Source: Protopterus annectens
Lineage: Eukaryota; Chordata; Ceratodontiformes; Protopteridae
Direction of reading: 5' to 3'
NCBI RefSeq assembly: GCF_019279795.1
Contig: NC_056745.1
Span: 1,491,726,003 to 1,491,790,002, forward strand
DNA length: 64,000 nucleotides
Position numbers and translations under genes: made by a program. How positions within the stretch are numbered: the first letter of the stretch is position 1; every line of letters begins with the position of its first letter. Below are positions 53,901 through 64,000 of this stretch, piece after piece. The notes beneath the pieces are model-generated. The model was not told the origin of the DNA and made no database searches. It worked only from the letters and a program-made list of their open reading frames with translations.

Positions 53901-55490
53901 TATGTTTGTGTCTCAGGCCATGCTTACAACCATTCTCACTATGTTTGTGTCTCAGGCCATGCTTACAACCATTCTCACTATGTTTGTCTCAGACCATGCT
54001 TACAACCATTCTCACTATGTTTGTTTGTGTCTCAGACCATGCTTACAACCATTCTCACTATGGTGGTTTGTGTCTCAGGCCATGCTTACAACCATTCTCA
54101 CTATGTTTGTGTCTCAGGCCATGCTTACAACCATTCTCACTATGTTTGTGTCTCAGACCATGCTTACAACCATTCTCACTATGTTTGTGTCTCAGGCCAT
54201 GCTTACAACCATTCTCACTATGTTTGTGTCTCAGACCATGCTTACAACCATGCTCACTATGTTTGTTTGTGTCTCAGACCATGCTTACAACCATTCTCAC
54301 TATGTTTGTGTCTCAGACCATGCTTACAACCATTCTCACTGTTTGTTTGTGTCTCGGACCATGCTTACAACCATTCTCACTATGGTTGTTTGTGTCTCAG
54401 ACCATGCTTACAAACATTGTCACTATGTTTGTCTCACAGACCATGCTTACAACCATTCTCACTATGTTTGTCTCACAGACCATGCTTACAACCATTCTCA
54501 CTATGTTTGTTTGTGTCTCAGACCATGCTTACAACCATTCTCACTATGTTTGTTTGTGTCTCGGACCATGCTTACAACCATTCTCACTATGGTGGTTTGT
54601 GTCTCAGACCATGCTTGCAACCGTTCTCACTATGGTTGTTTGTGTCTCAGACCATGCTTACAACCATTCTCACTATGGTGGTTTGTGTCTCAGACCATGC
54701 TTACAACCATGCTCACTATGGTTGTTTGTGTCTCAGACCATGCTTACAACCATGCTCACTATGTTTGTGTCTCAGACCATGCTTACAACCGTTCTCACTA
54801 TGTTTGTTTGTGTCTCAGACCATGCTTACAACAATGCTCACTATGGTTGTTTGTGTCTCAGACCATGCTTACAACCATTCTCACTATGGTTGTTTGTGTC
54901 TCAGACCATGCTTACAACCATGCTCACTATGTTTGTGTGTCTCAGACCATGCTCACTATGTTTGTGTCTCAGACCATGCTTACAACCATTCTCACTATGT
55001 TTGTTTGTGTCTCAGACCATGCTTCCAACCATTCTCACTATGTTTGTGTCTCAGACCATGCTTACAACCATGCTCACTATGTTTGTTTGTGTCTCAGACC
55101 ATGCTTACAACCATTCTCACTATGTTTGTTTGTGTCTCAGACCATGCTTACAACCATTCTCACTATGTTTGTGTCTCAGACCATGCTTACAACCATTCTC
55201 ACTATGTTTGTGTTTCGAACCATGCTTACAACCATTCTCACTATGTTTGTGTCTCAGACCATGCTTACAACCATTCTCACTATGTTTGTTTGTGTCTCAT
55301 ACCATGCTTACAACCATTCTCACTATGTTTGTGTCTCAGACCATGCTTACAACCATTCTCACTATGTTTGTTTGTGTCTCAGACCATGCTTACAACCATT
55401 CTCACTATGTTTGTTTGTGTCTCAGACCATGCTTACAACCATTCTCACTATGTTTGTGTCTCAGACCATGCTTACAACCATTTTCACTAT
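50971..55490. repeat. 43-bp satellite-like array, about 110 copies
   Basis: Unit GACCATGCTTACAACCATTC followed by TCACTATGTTTGTTTGTGTC and TCA. A 39-base variant lacks one TGTT. Common substitutions: GGTTG or GGTGG for GTTTG, ATGC for TTCT, GGCC for GACC. No unit contains a plus-strand stop in any frame, so all three plus frames stay open for over 4.5 kb; the apparent proteins of about 1,500 residues are a consequence of the repeat. Confidence 0.96.
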
Positions 55491-55719
55491 GTTTGTTTGT
55501 GTCTTTCGGCTTTTCCCGGTTAGGGATCGCCACAGCGGAACTCCAGTCTGCTAATGATTGGCAGTTGATTTTTATATACCAGCTTGCCAGGCCTGATGCA
55601 CAACCTTCAACGAAGGTACGCACTTTCACGCATTTCTCCATGCAGAAGACGCTCTAGCTGAGAACTGGACAGCATCATACTGTGAGACAACAACGCTACC
55701 ACACCACCACCACTGCGGG
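55491..55719 (-). mobile_element. tRNA-headed SINE with RTE-type tail at the satellite edge
   Basis: Minus-strand copy closely related to 39055-39264 with tail CCGGGAAAAGCCGAAAGAC (inverted at 55501-55519) and head GGTAGCGTTGTTGTCTCACA. CCATTTTCACTAT before it (55478-55490) and TCATTCTCACCAT after it (55720-55732) may be a diverged target duplication. Confidence 0.8.
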
Positions 55720-55868
55720 TCATTCTCACCATAATAAACCTATAAAAACTGCTTATTAGTTCTATTTCAGATGGATTACAATGAAGGATATTAGAAAACT
55801 GCAAATCATAAGCCACGTGCATCTCTCATCTTGTGGACAGGCTTCTCCAGGTCTTCTAAGACATGTAA

Positions 55869-56880
55869 CTATTTATTTATTTATTGCCGTTGGTTTACCA
55901 GGATAGTCCATTGGGCCATAAAGAACCCGTTTTCAATGGAGTGCTGGGGAGAAAAGCTCCATAACAAAAGGTATTTTCAACATTTAACAGTAACATTCTT
56001 GGTATAGAGAGTTAATAATATGTAAACAGAATAAAAGTAGAACTAATCAAATTTAGAATAGCAGTCATAACAGTTAATACATTAAGAAGAAACCTACTAG
56101 TAATAGAATAAACATTAATGCTGATTAGAGAACAAATATCATAGCTACGAAAGTAGGATATGGTATTGAAGGAGAATTAAGTAGAGTTATGTGGGGTGGG
56201 AGCAAGAGCATTCCCACTGTGATGCTAGATGTAGGTGAAGAGACTTTTTAAAGGCAGAGTGGTTAGAGGTGGTGCGGATGAGTGGAGGTAGGGAGTTCCA
56301 GAGGCGAGCGAGGCTGAAGGAAAGAAGGTTTTTGCCTGGGGGATGAGTCGGTTTGTGTACTTCTAGTAGATTTTGATTATTTGACCTTAGAACTCTGTTA
56401 GGTAGGTGCATTTTAAAGGCAGAGGAAAGAGAGGGACAGAGGGAAGGGTTGAGAATAAGCTTATGGGCTAGAGTTAGTTGAGTGTAAGTTAGTTGATTCG
56501 GAAGTTCTAACCATTTTAGCTTATGGAGGGAGAAACGGTGGTGAGTGGAGGACTTTTGGCTGGTGGCGAATTTTGCAATTTTATTATAGCAGGAAGTAAG
56601 CTGTTTTTTTAACAAGGACTGAAGATTAGTTAGTAGTGGGGCGCCATAGAGAAGGGATGGCATTAGGAAGGAAGTAGAGAGAGTGATTTTAGTGGCAGAT
56701 GTGAGGTAGGCATTCTGTCTATAAAGCATGCCAAGTTTTTGGTGTGTTTTTTTGATGTTTATTTGCAGGTGGGAGTTAAATTTAAGTAGGTTATCGATTT
56801 GGATCCCAAGTAGTTTGGTTTCTGACGCTATTTCAAGAGGTGAATTGTGTTGAGTAGTAATTGAGAATGTACCCATGTCG
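55869..56880 (-). mobile_element. L2-like LINE, RT C-terminus and 3' end
   Basis: A single open frame of 229 codons (56187-56876) covers the C-terminal third: SETKLLGIQIDNLLKFNSHL, LGMLYRQNAYLTS, LMPSLLYGAPLLTNLQSLLK, LKWLELPNQLTYTQL and SLARLWNSLPPLIRTT. The 3' UTR ends GGAGCTTTTCTCCCC, GGTAAACCAACGGC and (AATA)n. Best preserved member of this family here; the 5' part is absent. Confidence 0.75.
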
Positions 56881-57109
56881 GGAGGGAACTACCAAAAACA
56901 AAAGTCAAACTTTGTATAATAGATATGGTTTACTGGTAAGTACAACAACCCAATAAAAACATGGGTGTCCTGTGTTCTCATGCCTTTCATTTCTCTAAAT
57001 AGCTGGATTATATTACTGTGTCAGATGTTAATGTTTCTGTCATATCTTTTTTGCCTTCCACTGAATGTACCTGTGACAAGTGACAGACTCCTCCAACAGT
57101 TCTTAGGAT

Positions 57110-57452
57110 GAGTTATTTGTATGCAGATTACAAGAAGGGCTTATCACTCCTCCATAGAACCTCATTTTTATTTTCAAGCAGCTGACTTTGGATCTGTTCA
57201 AGATTCCAGTCATATTTTTATCCTGGAAAACCATCCTACTGGAGACCATCAGGTCTGCCAGGAGAATATCAGAACAAGGAACAATTTCAAGTCTTTACTG
57301 GTCTGGGTCAGCTTCACGATGAATCCAACTTTCATGCCAAAATTAGTTTTTGGAGATATCCCTTAACCAGTCTGTTTAGCTTCTAGAATTTTTTCTGAAA
57401 CCCCAGAACAAAAGGAGAAAGGATCATGCATCAGCTGAGTGTCCACAGGCCG
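57110..57452 (+). pseudogene. DIRS tyrosine recombinase fragment
   Basis: Translation in shifting frames matches the middle of the family-A recombinase: FLSWKT-like (ATTTTTATCCTGGAAAACC), a TSARR-like block, TNPTFMPKLVF near 57320, and a region like NKGERLLHSLDIHRQ up to CCACAGG at 57448. It stops exactly at the left terminus of the next mini-element and does not resume beyond it. Confidence 0.6.
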
Positions 57453-57921
57453 ATGTTCTTCATGTTTCACTGTTACAGTCATTACATTTGGATTATCTGC
57501 TTGCAGTAGCCCTCAGTCGGCCTGATTAACAAAGTCTTAGGTCCTGCATCAGTTGCTGTCCCTTCTTCCATGACGTCAGGTCGTCAGGGGTATAAAACAT
57601 GCAGCCGATGCCATTACATCAGTTTTTCTTGCCCCAGATGTCAGGTGCCCCCCTAATGGGAAGCAATTACATTTATAAATACAAGGATATACCTCCAACA
57701 AAAAAGCAAATACACCAAAAAGCTTTTAGAGCTTAGTAAGTGAGAGTAGAGGTATAGCCAGAAGAAGAAAGGGGGCTGGAGGGAGGGTAACAAGGACTGT
57801 AATAAGACTTTGTTAATCAGGCCGACTGAGGGCTACTGCAAGCAGATAACCTAAATGTGATCACTGCAACAGTAAATACACTCAAACATCTGCGTTTATG
57901 GTAAGTGTACACAACTGTACT
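57453..57921 (+). mobile_element. Short DIRS-derived element with inverted interior
   Basis: It begins ATGTTCTTCATG (left terminus type) and ends ACTGTACT (right terminus type), 469 bases. After a left repeat with TGACGTCA (57571-57578) and TATAAAAC, the sequence follows the inverse of the region that normally lies between the internal complementary region and the right repeat (CAGATGTCAGGTGCCCCC to GGAGGGAGGGTAAC), then jumps at about 57805 to the right repeat. It has no genes. It could be a non-autonomous derivative or a deleted copy. Confidence 0.7.
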
Positions 57922-58302
57922 TTCCCGAGGCAGGGGTAAATCCATATGACCTACAACACAGCCTTTGTAGAGGGCAAGGAGGACATAACCATTACCGAAC
58001 ATATGTTTTACGAGTGTTTAGCAAGCTGCATAGTCTTCTGATGGGGAGGGAAGAAAACAAGTCTCTGTAGGAGTAAATTAGGGCACAGTCCACCTGTACA
58101 GCTTGTATTTAAACGGTCATTAATTTACACCATTTGTGAGGCAGCTACCAGGTCACATTACCAGCTTTTCCAAATGCTGTATAGCTGACTTATAATTCAG
58201 GGGCAGGACAGAGGTCAGGGAGATAGTCCTCTAGGGTATTTTCTAAGAGTGCATCCTGGGAGAACTGCATATAGAACACTCCCTCCCAATTTTGGACAGA
58301 GC
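57922..58302. other. Spacer, no gene seen
   Basis: No supported coding or repeat family. Confidence 0.45.
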
Positions 58303-58572
58303 TGTGGGACAGTGGTGCAGCAGTTAGCATTGTTGCCTCACAGCAAGAGGTTCCCCAGTTCGATTCTCAGCTGCAGCACCTTCTGTGTGGAGTATGCATG
58401 TCCTCCCTGTGGTCCAGTGACATTTAAAGACATGCAGGTAGGTGTGTGCGTGAATGGGTTACCTTCTTTGAAGGTTGGGCATTGGGTTGGCAACTCGGCA
58501 CTGTAAAAATCAACTGCCAATAATTAGCGGACCGGAGTTCCGCTGTGGTGACCTCTAACCGGGAAAAGCTCA
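58303..58572 (+). mobile_element. tRNA-headed SINE with RTE-type tail, longest copy
   Basis: Plus-strand copy with head GTGGTGCAGCAGTTAGCATT, GCCTCACAGCAAGAGG and a B box GTTCGATTC (58358-58366), so the 5' part is tRNA-like with a Pol III promoter. The middle has GACATGCAGGTAGGT, and the tail is GGTGACCTCTAACCGGGAAAAGC. It is about 60 bases longer in the middle than the other two copies. Confidence 0.82.
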
Positions 58573-59732
58573 GACATCTCATAGAAATATTCTATACTAC
58601 TATTTTTCATTCTAACTGTCCAAAAAATAAATAGCTCCTCTTAAACCTTTGGAAATCTGTTTCATTCAGTACATCTGCTATGTGTATTTCTTTGCCTAAT
58701 CTATATTTCACTTTCAGGTTATTTTAAAATGTAAGTAATGTCTGCAATATCAGAAAGGCACCTTGTACAGGGACTCCAAAAGGATGCTTTGCAAAAGGTT
58801 TAAGGTCTATTTTTACCTGAACTTTTTTTTACTGTAGACATTTTCATAAAATTGATCACAACCATGCATTATTGCTAAGAGTTCCTTTTGTAGCTCTGCA
58901 TATGTTCTTTGTGATATGTAGATGCTCATGATCAAAATGCAACTAATCTCTCTCTAAATCAAAATATTGTACCATTGTAGCTGATTTTTACAATACAACT
59001 AGCTTATCAACATTACAGTATTTTAATGCTGTTACATCTATAACTGTCAGCATTTTAAAACTTTTTTTTTGTTCAGAGCTCCATTTGCAGGTTGTACCTT
59101 ATTCTCACAGCTTTTCAGAACAACAGTCTTAGACTTAAGTTCAAAGATTTGTCAGACTGCATTTTAGAAATGTTTGGGTTCCTTACTTGTCTTTTGGCAT
59201 TGGCATTTGTGCAAGTGGTCTGTTTTATCAGGCTTGGAGTTAAATATATGAAACATGCATTTCAGACTTGTAACTGATTGCAAATGTTTTATTAACTTAA
59301 AGTTATGCTGTTTTAATATGTTTAGCAGCTGTAGCAGTCCCTTGAGCACTCTGTTTTTGTATCTTCCTACATTGACATACCATCATGAATGTTTGCAACA
59401 CCTTCTAAACCTTCTGTCTGTGCAGCTCTTTGGAATATCTCCGATGCTTACATAATGCTACAAATGCCAAATGGAAGTCTGAGCAACTTGTACATTCCTG
59501 GTTTTGTATTAAACATACCTTGGAAGATTGTTCATGTGCTATAAACCCTGTTTTGTATCTAGTATTGAGTAAAACAACATGTAACAACACTGTGATCAAT
59601 TCTTCATCTGTTAACAGTGGTTCAGCATTGTAGCTAGTTCAGTGGGTATCCTGTGTAATATCCCAACTAGCTAACTAGAATTGATCTCTAAAAAAAAAAA
59701 AAAAAAAAAAAACCTTCTGTAGACAAATGCCA
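58573..59732. other. Spacer, no gene seen
   Basis: AT-rich sequence with only short open frames; an A-run lies at about 59690-59712. Confidence 0.5.
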
Positions 59733-60335
59733 AGTTCATAGGTTGATACAAGGCTATCTGCCTTAGGGCATTTATAAGCCTAGCCAGAGTGTGTTTGGCT
59801 TCCGCTACCCTTTTAGATTAGTTGACTGTGCCTCTGTATAGTAGGTCACAGAAGATAGCCCTTTTAAGGTTAGTTTACTGTATCTCTGTCTAGTAGGGAC
59901 ACAGAAGAGATCACAGGGGTAAACCTATGATCTCCCATCCACTCATCAAGATTTCTCTTGAAGAGAGTCATTGAGGGGCTCTGCCTAACATGGATTGGGA
60001 TTTTGTTCCAGCGTGAGAGGAGCCTCTGGAATATGAATCTGTCCCTCCAGCATCTCCTATTTATTTCTGTGCTGAGGTTTAAGTCCCTGGAGCATGTAGC
60101 TCTAAGGGAATTGGATTTCCTGAGGTGGAGCATGTCCATTAATTCTGGGTTGGACATGGCTTTATACATCAGGCACAGATTGCCTCTGAGTTAGGCGGTA
60201 AGCAACTGAGTAGAGCTGGAGTTTCTTTAGCCTAAGTGCGTAGGGCGCCTGTTTGAGTCCCTTGATCCTCTTGGTGAGGTACTTTTGGAGTCTTTCCGGT
60301 TGCTGCAGGTGTCTGGTAAGGTACATCCCGAATGT
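59733..60335 (-). mobile_element. CR1-like LINE, 5'-truncated 3' end
   Basis: Minus strand. 3' tail AGTTCATAGGTTGATAC, UTR with GGCTTATAAATGCCC-type sequence, then the RT C-terminus (59870-60169: YKAMSNPELMDMLHLRKSNS, CWRDRFIFQRLL, LFKRNLDEWMGDHRFTP). The 5' edge at 60335 is in the GMYLTRHLQQ region (read as TFGMYLTRHLQQ). A short UTR duplication occurs near 59820-59890 (CTGTGCCTCTGTATAGTAGG and CTGTATCTCTGTCTAGTAGG). Confidence 0.82.
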
Positions 60336-60635
60336 AATAGCTCTCTGCTGTCTTTGCTCAACTGCAACACGTTTTATAAAAAAATAATAGAGCTATACTC
60401 TCTTCTGGATTTCTGCCTGCAGTCTACAAGCAGTCTTTGAAACTGTTCAAGATTATCAGTAGTACTCGCAGTCTTCCAGGAATGATTGGCAATTGTGCCT
60501 GAACAGATATTGCTTCACTGCTGACTGACATTTATGCAGCCAGGACAGCAATTATGTCTGCTTAAATGATTGCACAGATTGCTTGGAGGGGCCATCTGGC
60601 ACCACTTCCACAGTGCTATGAGTTTAACTCATTCC
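60336..60635. other. Spacer, no gene seen
   Basis: No supported feature. Confidence 0.4.
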
Positions 60636-60684
60636 AGCTATGACCATGCAGTGGTTAATGCATTGTGTTATCCCAGCTATGACC
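60636..60684. repeat. Target-side tandem repeat next to the RTE LINE
   Basis: AGCTATGACCATGCAGTGGT begins a 39-base unit at 60636, and AGCTATGACC starts a second unit at 60675 that is cut by the LINE. The rest of the second unit is found on the far side of the LINE (63799-63841). GTTATCC-AGCTATGACC on both edges is an ~18-base target duplication. Confidence 0.75.
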
Positions 60685-60842
60685 TCTTCTTCTCTTTCAG
60701 CTGTTCCCATTAGGGTTTGCCACATCAGATCATCTGTTTCCATTTCTTCCTGTCCTCTGCATCTTGCTCTGTCAAACCAACCACCTGCATGTCCCCTCTC
60801 ACCACATCCATAAACCTTATCTTAGGCCTTCCTCTTTTCCTT

Positions 60843-61330
60843 TTACCTGGCATCCTTAGCATCCTTTTCCCAGTAATACCTATCATCCCGCCTCAGTACA
60901 TGTCCAAACCAACGCAGTCTTGCGTCTCTGACTTTCTCTCCAAACCGTCCAACCTGAGCTGACCCTCTAAAATACTGATTCCTAATTCTGTGCATCCTTG
61001 TCACATCCAGTGTAAATCTTAACATCTTTAACTCTGCCACTTCCAGCTCTGACTCTTGCCTTTTTGTCAGTGCCACCGTCTCCAGCCCATACAACATAGT
61101 TGGTCTCACTACCCTCTTGTAGACCTTCCCTTTCACTCTTACTGGTACCCGTCTGTCACAAATCACTCCTGACACTCTTCTCCACCCATTCCACCCTGCC
61201 TGTAATCTCTTCTTCAACTCTCTTCCACACTCACCATTACTCTTAACTGTTGATCCCAAGTACTTAAACTCATCCACCTTCACCAACTCTACTCCCTGCA
61301 TCCTCACCATTCCTCTTCTCTCTCTCATTC
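60843..61330 (-). pseudogene. RTE LINE C-terminal domain
   Basis: VELVKVDEFKYLGSTVKSNG, LQAGWNGWRRVSGVICDRR, KVYKRVVRPTMLYGLETVAL, VAELKMLRFTLDVTRMHRIR and RLRWFGHVLRRDDRYYW: the RTE tail with a conserved region after the RT. The frame ends shortly before the 3' UTR. Confidence 0.85.
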
Positions 61331-61389
61331 ACACACATATATTCTGTCTTAGTCCTGCTGACCTTCATTTCTCTCCTTTCTAGAGCATA

Positions 61390-62487
61390 TCACCATCCCT
61401 CCAAGGTATCCTCAACCTGGTCCCTACTCTCACTACAGATCACAATGTCGTCTGCAAACATCATAGTCCATGGGGCCTCCTGTCTGATCTTGTCTGTCAC
61501 ACTGTCCATCACCATTGCAAATAAGAAAGGGCTCAGAGCTGATCCTTGATGTAATCCCATCTCCACCTTAAATGGATCTGTCACTCCCACTGCAGACTTC
61601 ACCACTGTCACACTACCCTCGTACAAATCCTGTACCACTCTTAAATCCTTCTCTGACACACCTGACTTCCTCATACAATACCACAACTCCTCTCTAGGCA
61701 CCCTATCATATGCTTTCTCTAAGTCCACAAGGACACGGTGCAACTCCTTCTGACCTCTATATTTCTCCATCAACACTCTCAGAGCAAACATTGCATCTGT
61801 AGTGCTCTTTCCCAGCAAGAAACCATACTGCTGATCGCTAATCATTACCTCCCTTCTTAACCTAGCTTCCACTACTCTTTCCCATAACTTCAAGCTGTGA
61901 CTGATCATTTTTATCCCGCTGTAGTTACTACAACTCTGCACATAACCCTTCTTAAAAATAGGTACCAAAACACTTTTTCTCTACTCCTCAGGCATCCTCT
62001 GACTTTCCAAGATTTCATTAAACAATCTAGTTAAAAACAGCACTGCCATTTCACCTAAAAACCTCCATGCTTCCACTGGTATGTCATCTGGACCAACAGC
62101 CTTTCCATTCTTCATCCTCTTCATAGCTATCCTTACTTCCTCATTGCTAATCCACTGCACTTAATGATTCACTATCCACACATCATCCAACCTTCTCTCC
62201 CTCTCATTCTCTTCATTCATCAGCCCCTCAAAGTACTCTTTCCATCTGCTCAACACACTCTCCTCACTTGTGAGTATGTTTCCCTCATTATCCTTTATCA
62301 CCTTTACCTGCTGCACATATTTCCTAGCTCTGTACCTCTGTCTAGCCAATCTGTACAGGTCCTTTTCTCTCTCTTTAGTGTCCAACCTTTCATACAACTC
62401 CTCATATGCCTTATCCACCTCTCTGTTTGCCATGTGCCTCATCTCCTTAGACTCCTGTCTACTTTCTTCATATCTCTGACAATCCAC
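61390..62487 (-). pseudogene. RTE LINE reverse transcriptase core
   Basis: EKDLYRLARQRYRARKYVQQ and NILTSEESVLSRWKEYFEGL lead to KNGKAVGPDDIPVEAW near 62090. After a TAG stop near 61985 comes LVPIFKKG, SNYSGIKMISHSLKLWERVV, QQYGFLLGKSTTDAMFALR, VLVDLEKAYDRVPREELWY with the first catalytic aspartate, LHQGSALSPFLFAMVMD and the catalytic FADD at 61447-61458. It ends at a stop after DTLEGW (61390). Catalytic residues are intact. Confidence 0.88.
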
Positions 62488-63700
62488 ATCTTCTTCACCA
62501 GCCTCTTCCTATATATACTCTCCTGTACTTCCTCATTCCACCACCATGTCTCCTTGTCCTCCTTTCTCTGTCCAGATGTCATACCAAGCACCTTTCTAGG
62601 TGTCTCCCTTACCATCTCTGCTGTAGTTACCCAGCTATTCGGTAACTCTTCACTGTCCCCCAGTGCCTGTTTTTTTAACTCTTCCCTGAATTCCACATCG
62701 CACTCAGCCTTTTTCAACTTCCACCATTTGACCCTTGGCACTGCTCTCACACTTGTCCTCCTCTTCTTGATCACCAACGTCATCCTACAGACCACCATTC
62801 TCTGCTGCCTAACTACACTTTCCCCTGTCACCACTTTACAGTCTCCAATCTCCTTTAGACTGGCCCTCCTGCATAGGATATAATCCACCTGTGTGCATCT
62901 TCTTCCATTCTTGTACATCACCCTATGTTCCTCCCTCTTCTTAAAATATGTATTCACCACAGCCATGTCCATCCTTTTTGCAAAATCCGCTATCATCTGA
63001 CCTTCTGCATTCCTCTCCTTAACACCATACCTGCCCATCAGTTCCTCATACCCTCTGTTCCCTTCACCAACATGCTCATCGAAATCCGCTCCAATCACCG
63101 GTCTGTTGCCCTTGGGTACCCTCACCACCACTTCATCCAACTCGCTTCAAAATTTTTATTTTTCATCTATTGCACACCCAACTTGCGGAGCGTATGCACT
63201 AACAACATTCATCATTACACCATCAATTTCCAGCTTCATAAACATCACTCTATCCGACACTCTTTTCACCTCCAAAACACTCTTGCCATACTGTTCCTTC
63301 AGGATAACCCCTACCCCATTTCTCCTCCCATTCACACCATGATAGAACAATTTGAACCCACCTCCTATACACCTGGCCTTACTCCCCTTCCGTCTGGTCT
63401 CTTGCACACACAATATATCAGTTTCCTTCTCTCCATCATATCAGCTAGCTCTCTTCCTATACCAGTCTTACTGCCAACATTCAAAGTTCCTACCCTCACT
63501 ACTACACTTCTAGCCTTCCTCCTCTCTTTCTGCTTTCGGGCTTGCCTTCCCCCTCTTCTTCTCCTTCGGCCAACAGTAGCCAAATTTCTGCCAGCACCCT
63601 GTAGGCTAACAGTACTGGTGGCGGTTGTCGTTAACCAGGGGCTCGACCGATCTGGCATGGAAATCTGTATTGTTGTCCACATTTGTTATTTGGCAGAGGT
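62439..63700 (-). pseudogene. RTE LINE endonuclease domain and linker
   Basis: APE-type endonuclease nicking target DNA for reverse transcription. From 63680 down: RSVVVRVGTLNVGSKTGIGR, MCVQETRRKGSKARCIGGGF with the QE catalytic motif, FYHGVNGRRNGVGVILKEQY, VVSAYAPQVGC, then RPVIGADFDEHVGEGNRG with the GADFN-type motif (N to D here), and VDYILCRRASLKE. A frameshift near 63413 and a stop near 63155 (after AIDEK) break the frame. The final SDH-type motif corresponds to the VVRQQRMVVC region and seems changed. Confidence 0.85.
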
Positions 63701-63798
63701 TTTACACCAGATGCCCTTCCTGACGTAACCCTCCCCATTTATCTAGGCTTGGGACCGGCATGAAGAAATGCACTGGCTTGTGCATCCCCAGTGGCTGG

Positions 63799-64000
63799 GT
63801 TATCCGAGCTATGACCATGCAGTGGTTAATGCATTGTATTAATGTCTTTAATTATACCCTGCAGATCAATACAAATGTGAATGTGTCTGTGCTTCACAGC
63901 GATTACTATACTGTTGACCCATACTGACCCATTCTGTTGGATTTGATTTATTTTTAATGACGGCTGTGATTTCCATTGTCTTAATTTCCTGCTCTGATCT
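63799..64000. other. Flank of the RTE LINE; no gene seen
   Basis: Starts with the second half of the 39-base target unit (GTTATCCGAGCTATGACC and ATGCAGTGGTTAATGCATTG); the rest has no recognisable feature. Confidence 0.5.

Larger units (their letters stand above)
60685..63798 (-). mobile_element. RTE-clade LINE, nearly full length
   Basis: Minus-strand non-LTR retrotransposon of about 3.1 kb, the usual RTE length, with a single endonuclease-RT ORF and a short 3' UTR. The 3' end reads GATGTGGCAAACCCTAATGG, then GAACAGCTGAAAGAGAAGAA. It is flanked by a target duplication (60667-60684 and 63799-63816). Only a few stops and frameshifts separate it from an open frame, so it is younger than most neighbours. 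Confidence 0.9.

Noticed and set aside
50926-55657. Three overlapping open frames of more than 1,500 codons each
   Set aside because: All three frames are produced by a stop-free 43-base tandem repeat; residues simply cycle through the three readings of one unit.
58303-58400. Possible tRNA gene
   Set aside because: It has a B box but no full cloverleaf, and it is the head of a SINE with two relatives in the window.
62164-63728. Long plus-strand open frames opposite the RTE LINE
   Set aside because: Shadow frames of the purine-rich minus-strand RTE ORF, with no homology of their own.

Overview
The window is vertebrate nuclear DNA made almost entirely of transposable elements and tandem repeats. 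No host protein-coding exon, rRNA or tRNA gene could be supported. The mix of DIRS tyrosine-recombinase retrotransposons, CR1-like, L2-like and RTE LINEs, a Penelope-like element, a Tc1/mariner transposon and a tRNA-headed SINE with an RTE tail suggests a repeat-rich aquatic vertebrate or amphibian, for example a lungfish, non-teleost fish or salamander. The species cannot be fixed from the sequence.

Layout. 1-2565 is the right part of a DIRS element (family A). 2.7-3.8 kb holds two L2-like LINE tails and a foldback element, followed by about 3.4 kb with no recognisable gene. 7262-12722 is a complete but broken family-A DIRS. 13.4-16.8 kb holds three pieces of a CR1-like LINE. 17459-21196 is a Tc1 transposon split by a CR1-like insertion. 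21.8-22.1 kb is a 38-bp minisatellite. About 22587-28722 is a divergent second DIRS family (B) with an 18-copy minisatellite inside its gag-like gene. 29.1-38.2 kb is a nest in which a Penelope-like element is broken by several CR1-like copies. 39.45-47.1 kb is an L2-like LINE split by a third family-A DIRS (40206-45690). 48.5-55.7 kb is another L2-like LINE remnant carrying a ~48-bp array (1.5 kb) and a 43-bp array (4.5 kb, about 110 copies), closed by a SINE. 55.9-60.3 kb holds an L2-like 3' end, DIRS scraps, a SINE and a CR1-like 3' end. 60685-63798 is a nearly full-length RTE LINE on the minus strand.

All coding regions are degraded by stops and frameshifts, several of them CGA-to-TGA or CAA-to-TAA changes, so none is predicted to be active. 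The elements still show how they worked. The DIRS copies keep inverted terminal repeats with CRE and TATA motifs, an internal complementary region that encodes the circle junction, and a gag / RT / RNase H / tyrosine recombinase order. The SINEs share their 3' tail with the RTE LINE. The most distinctive points are the DIRS circle-junction code, a palindromic leader box conserved across two divergent DIRS families, the layered insertions that allow relative dating, and minisatellites that grew inside mobile-element genes. I did not find a convincing new biological system; the large three-frame open region at 51-55.5 kb is best explained as a satellite artefact.
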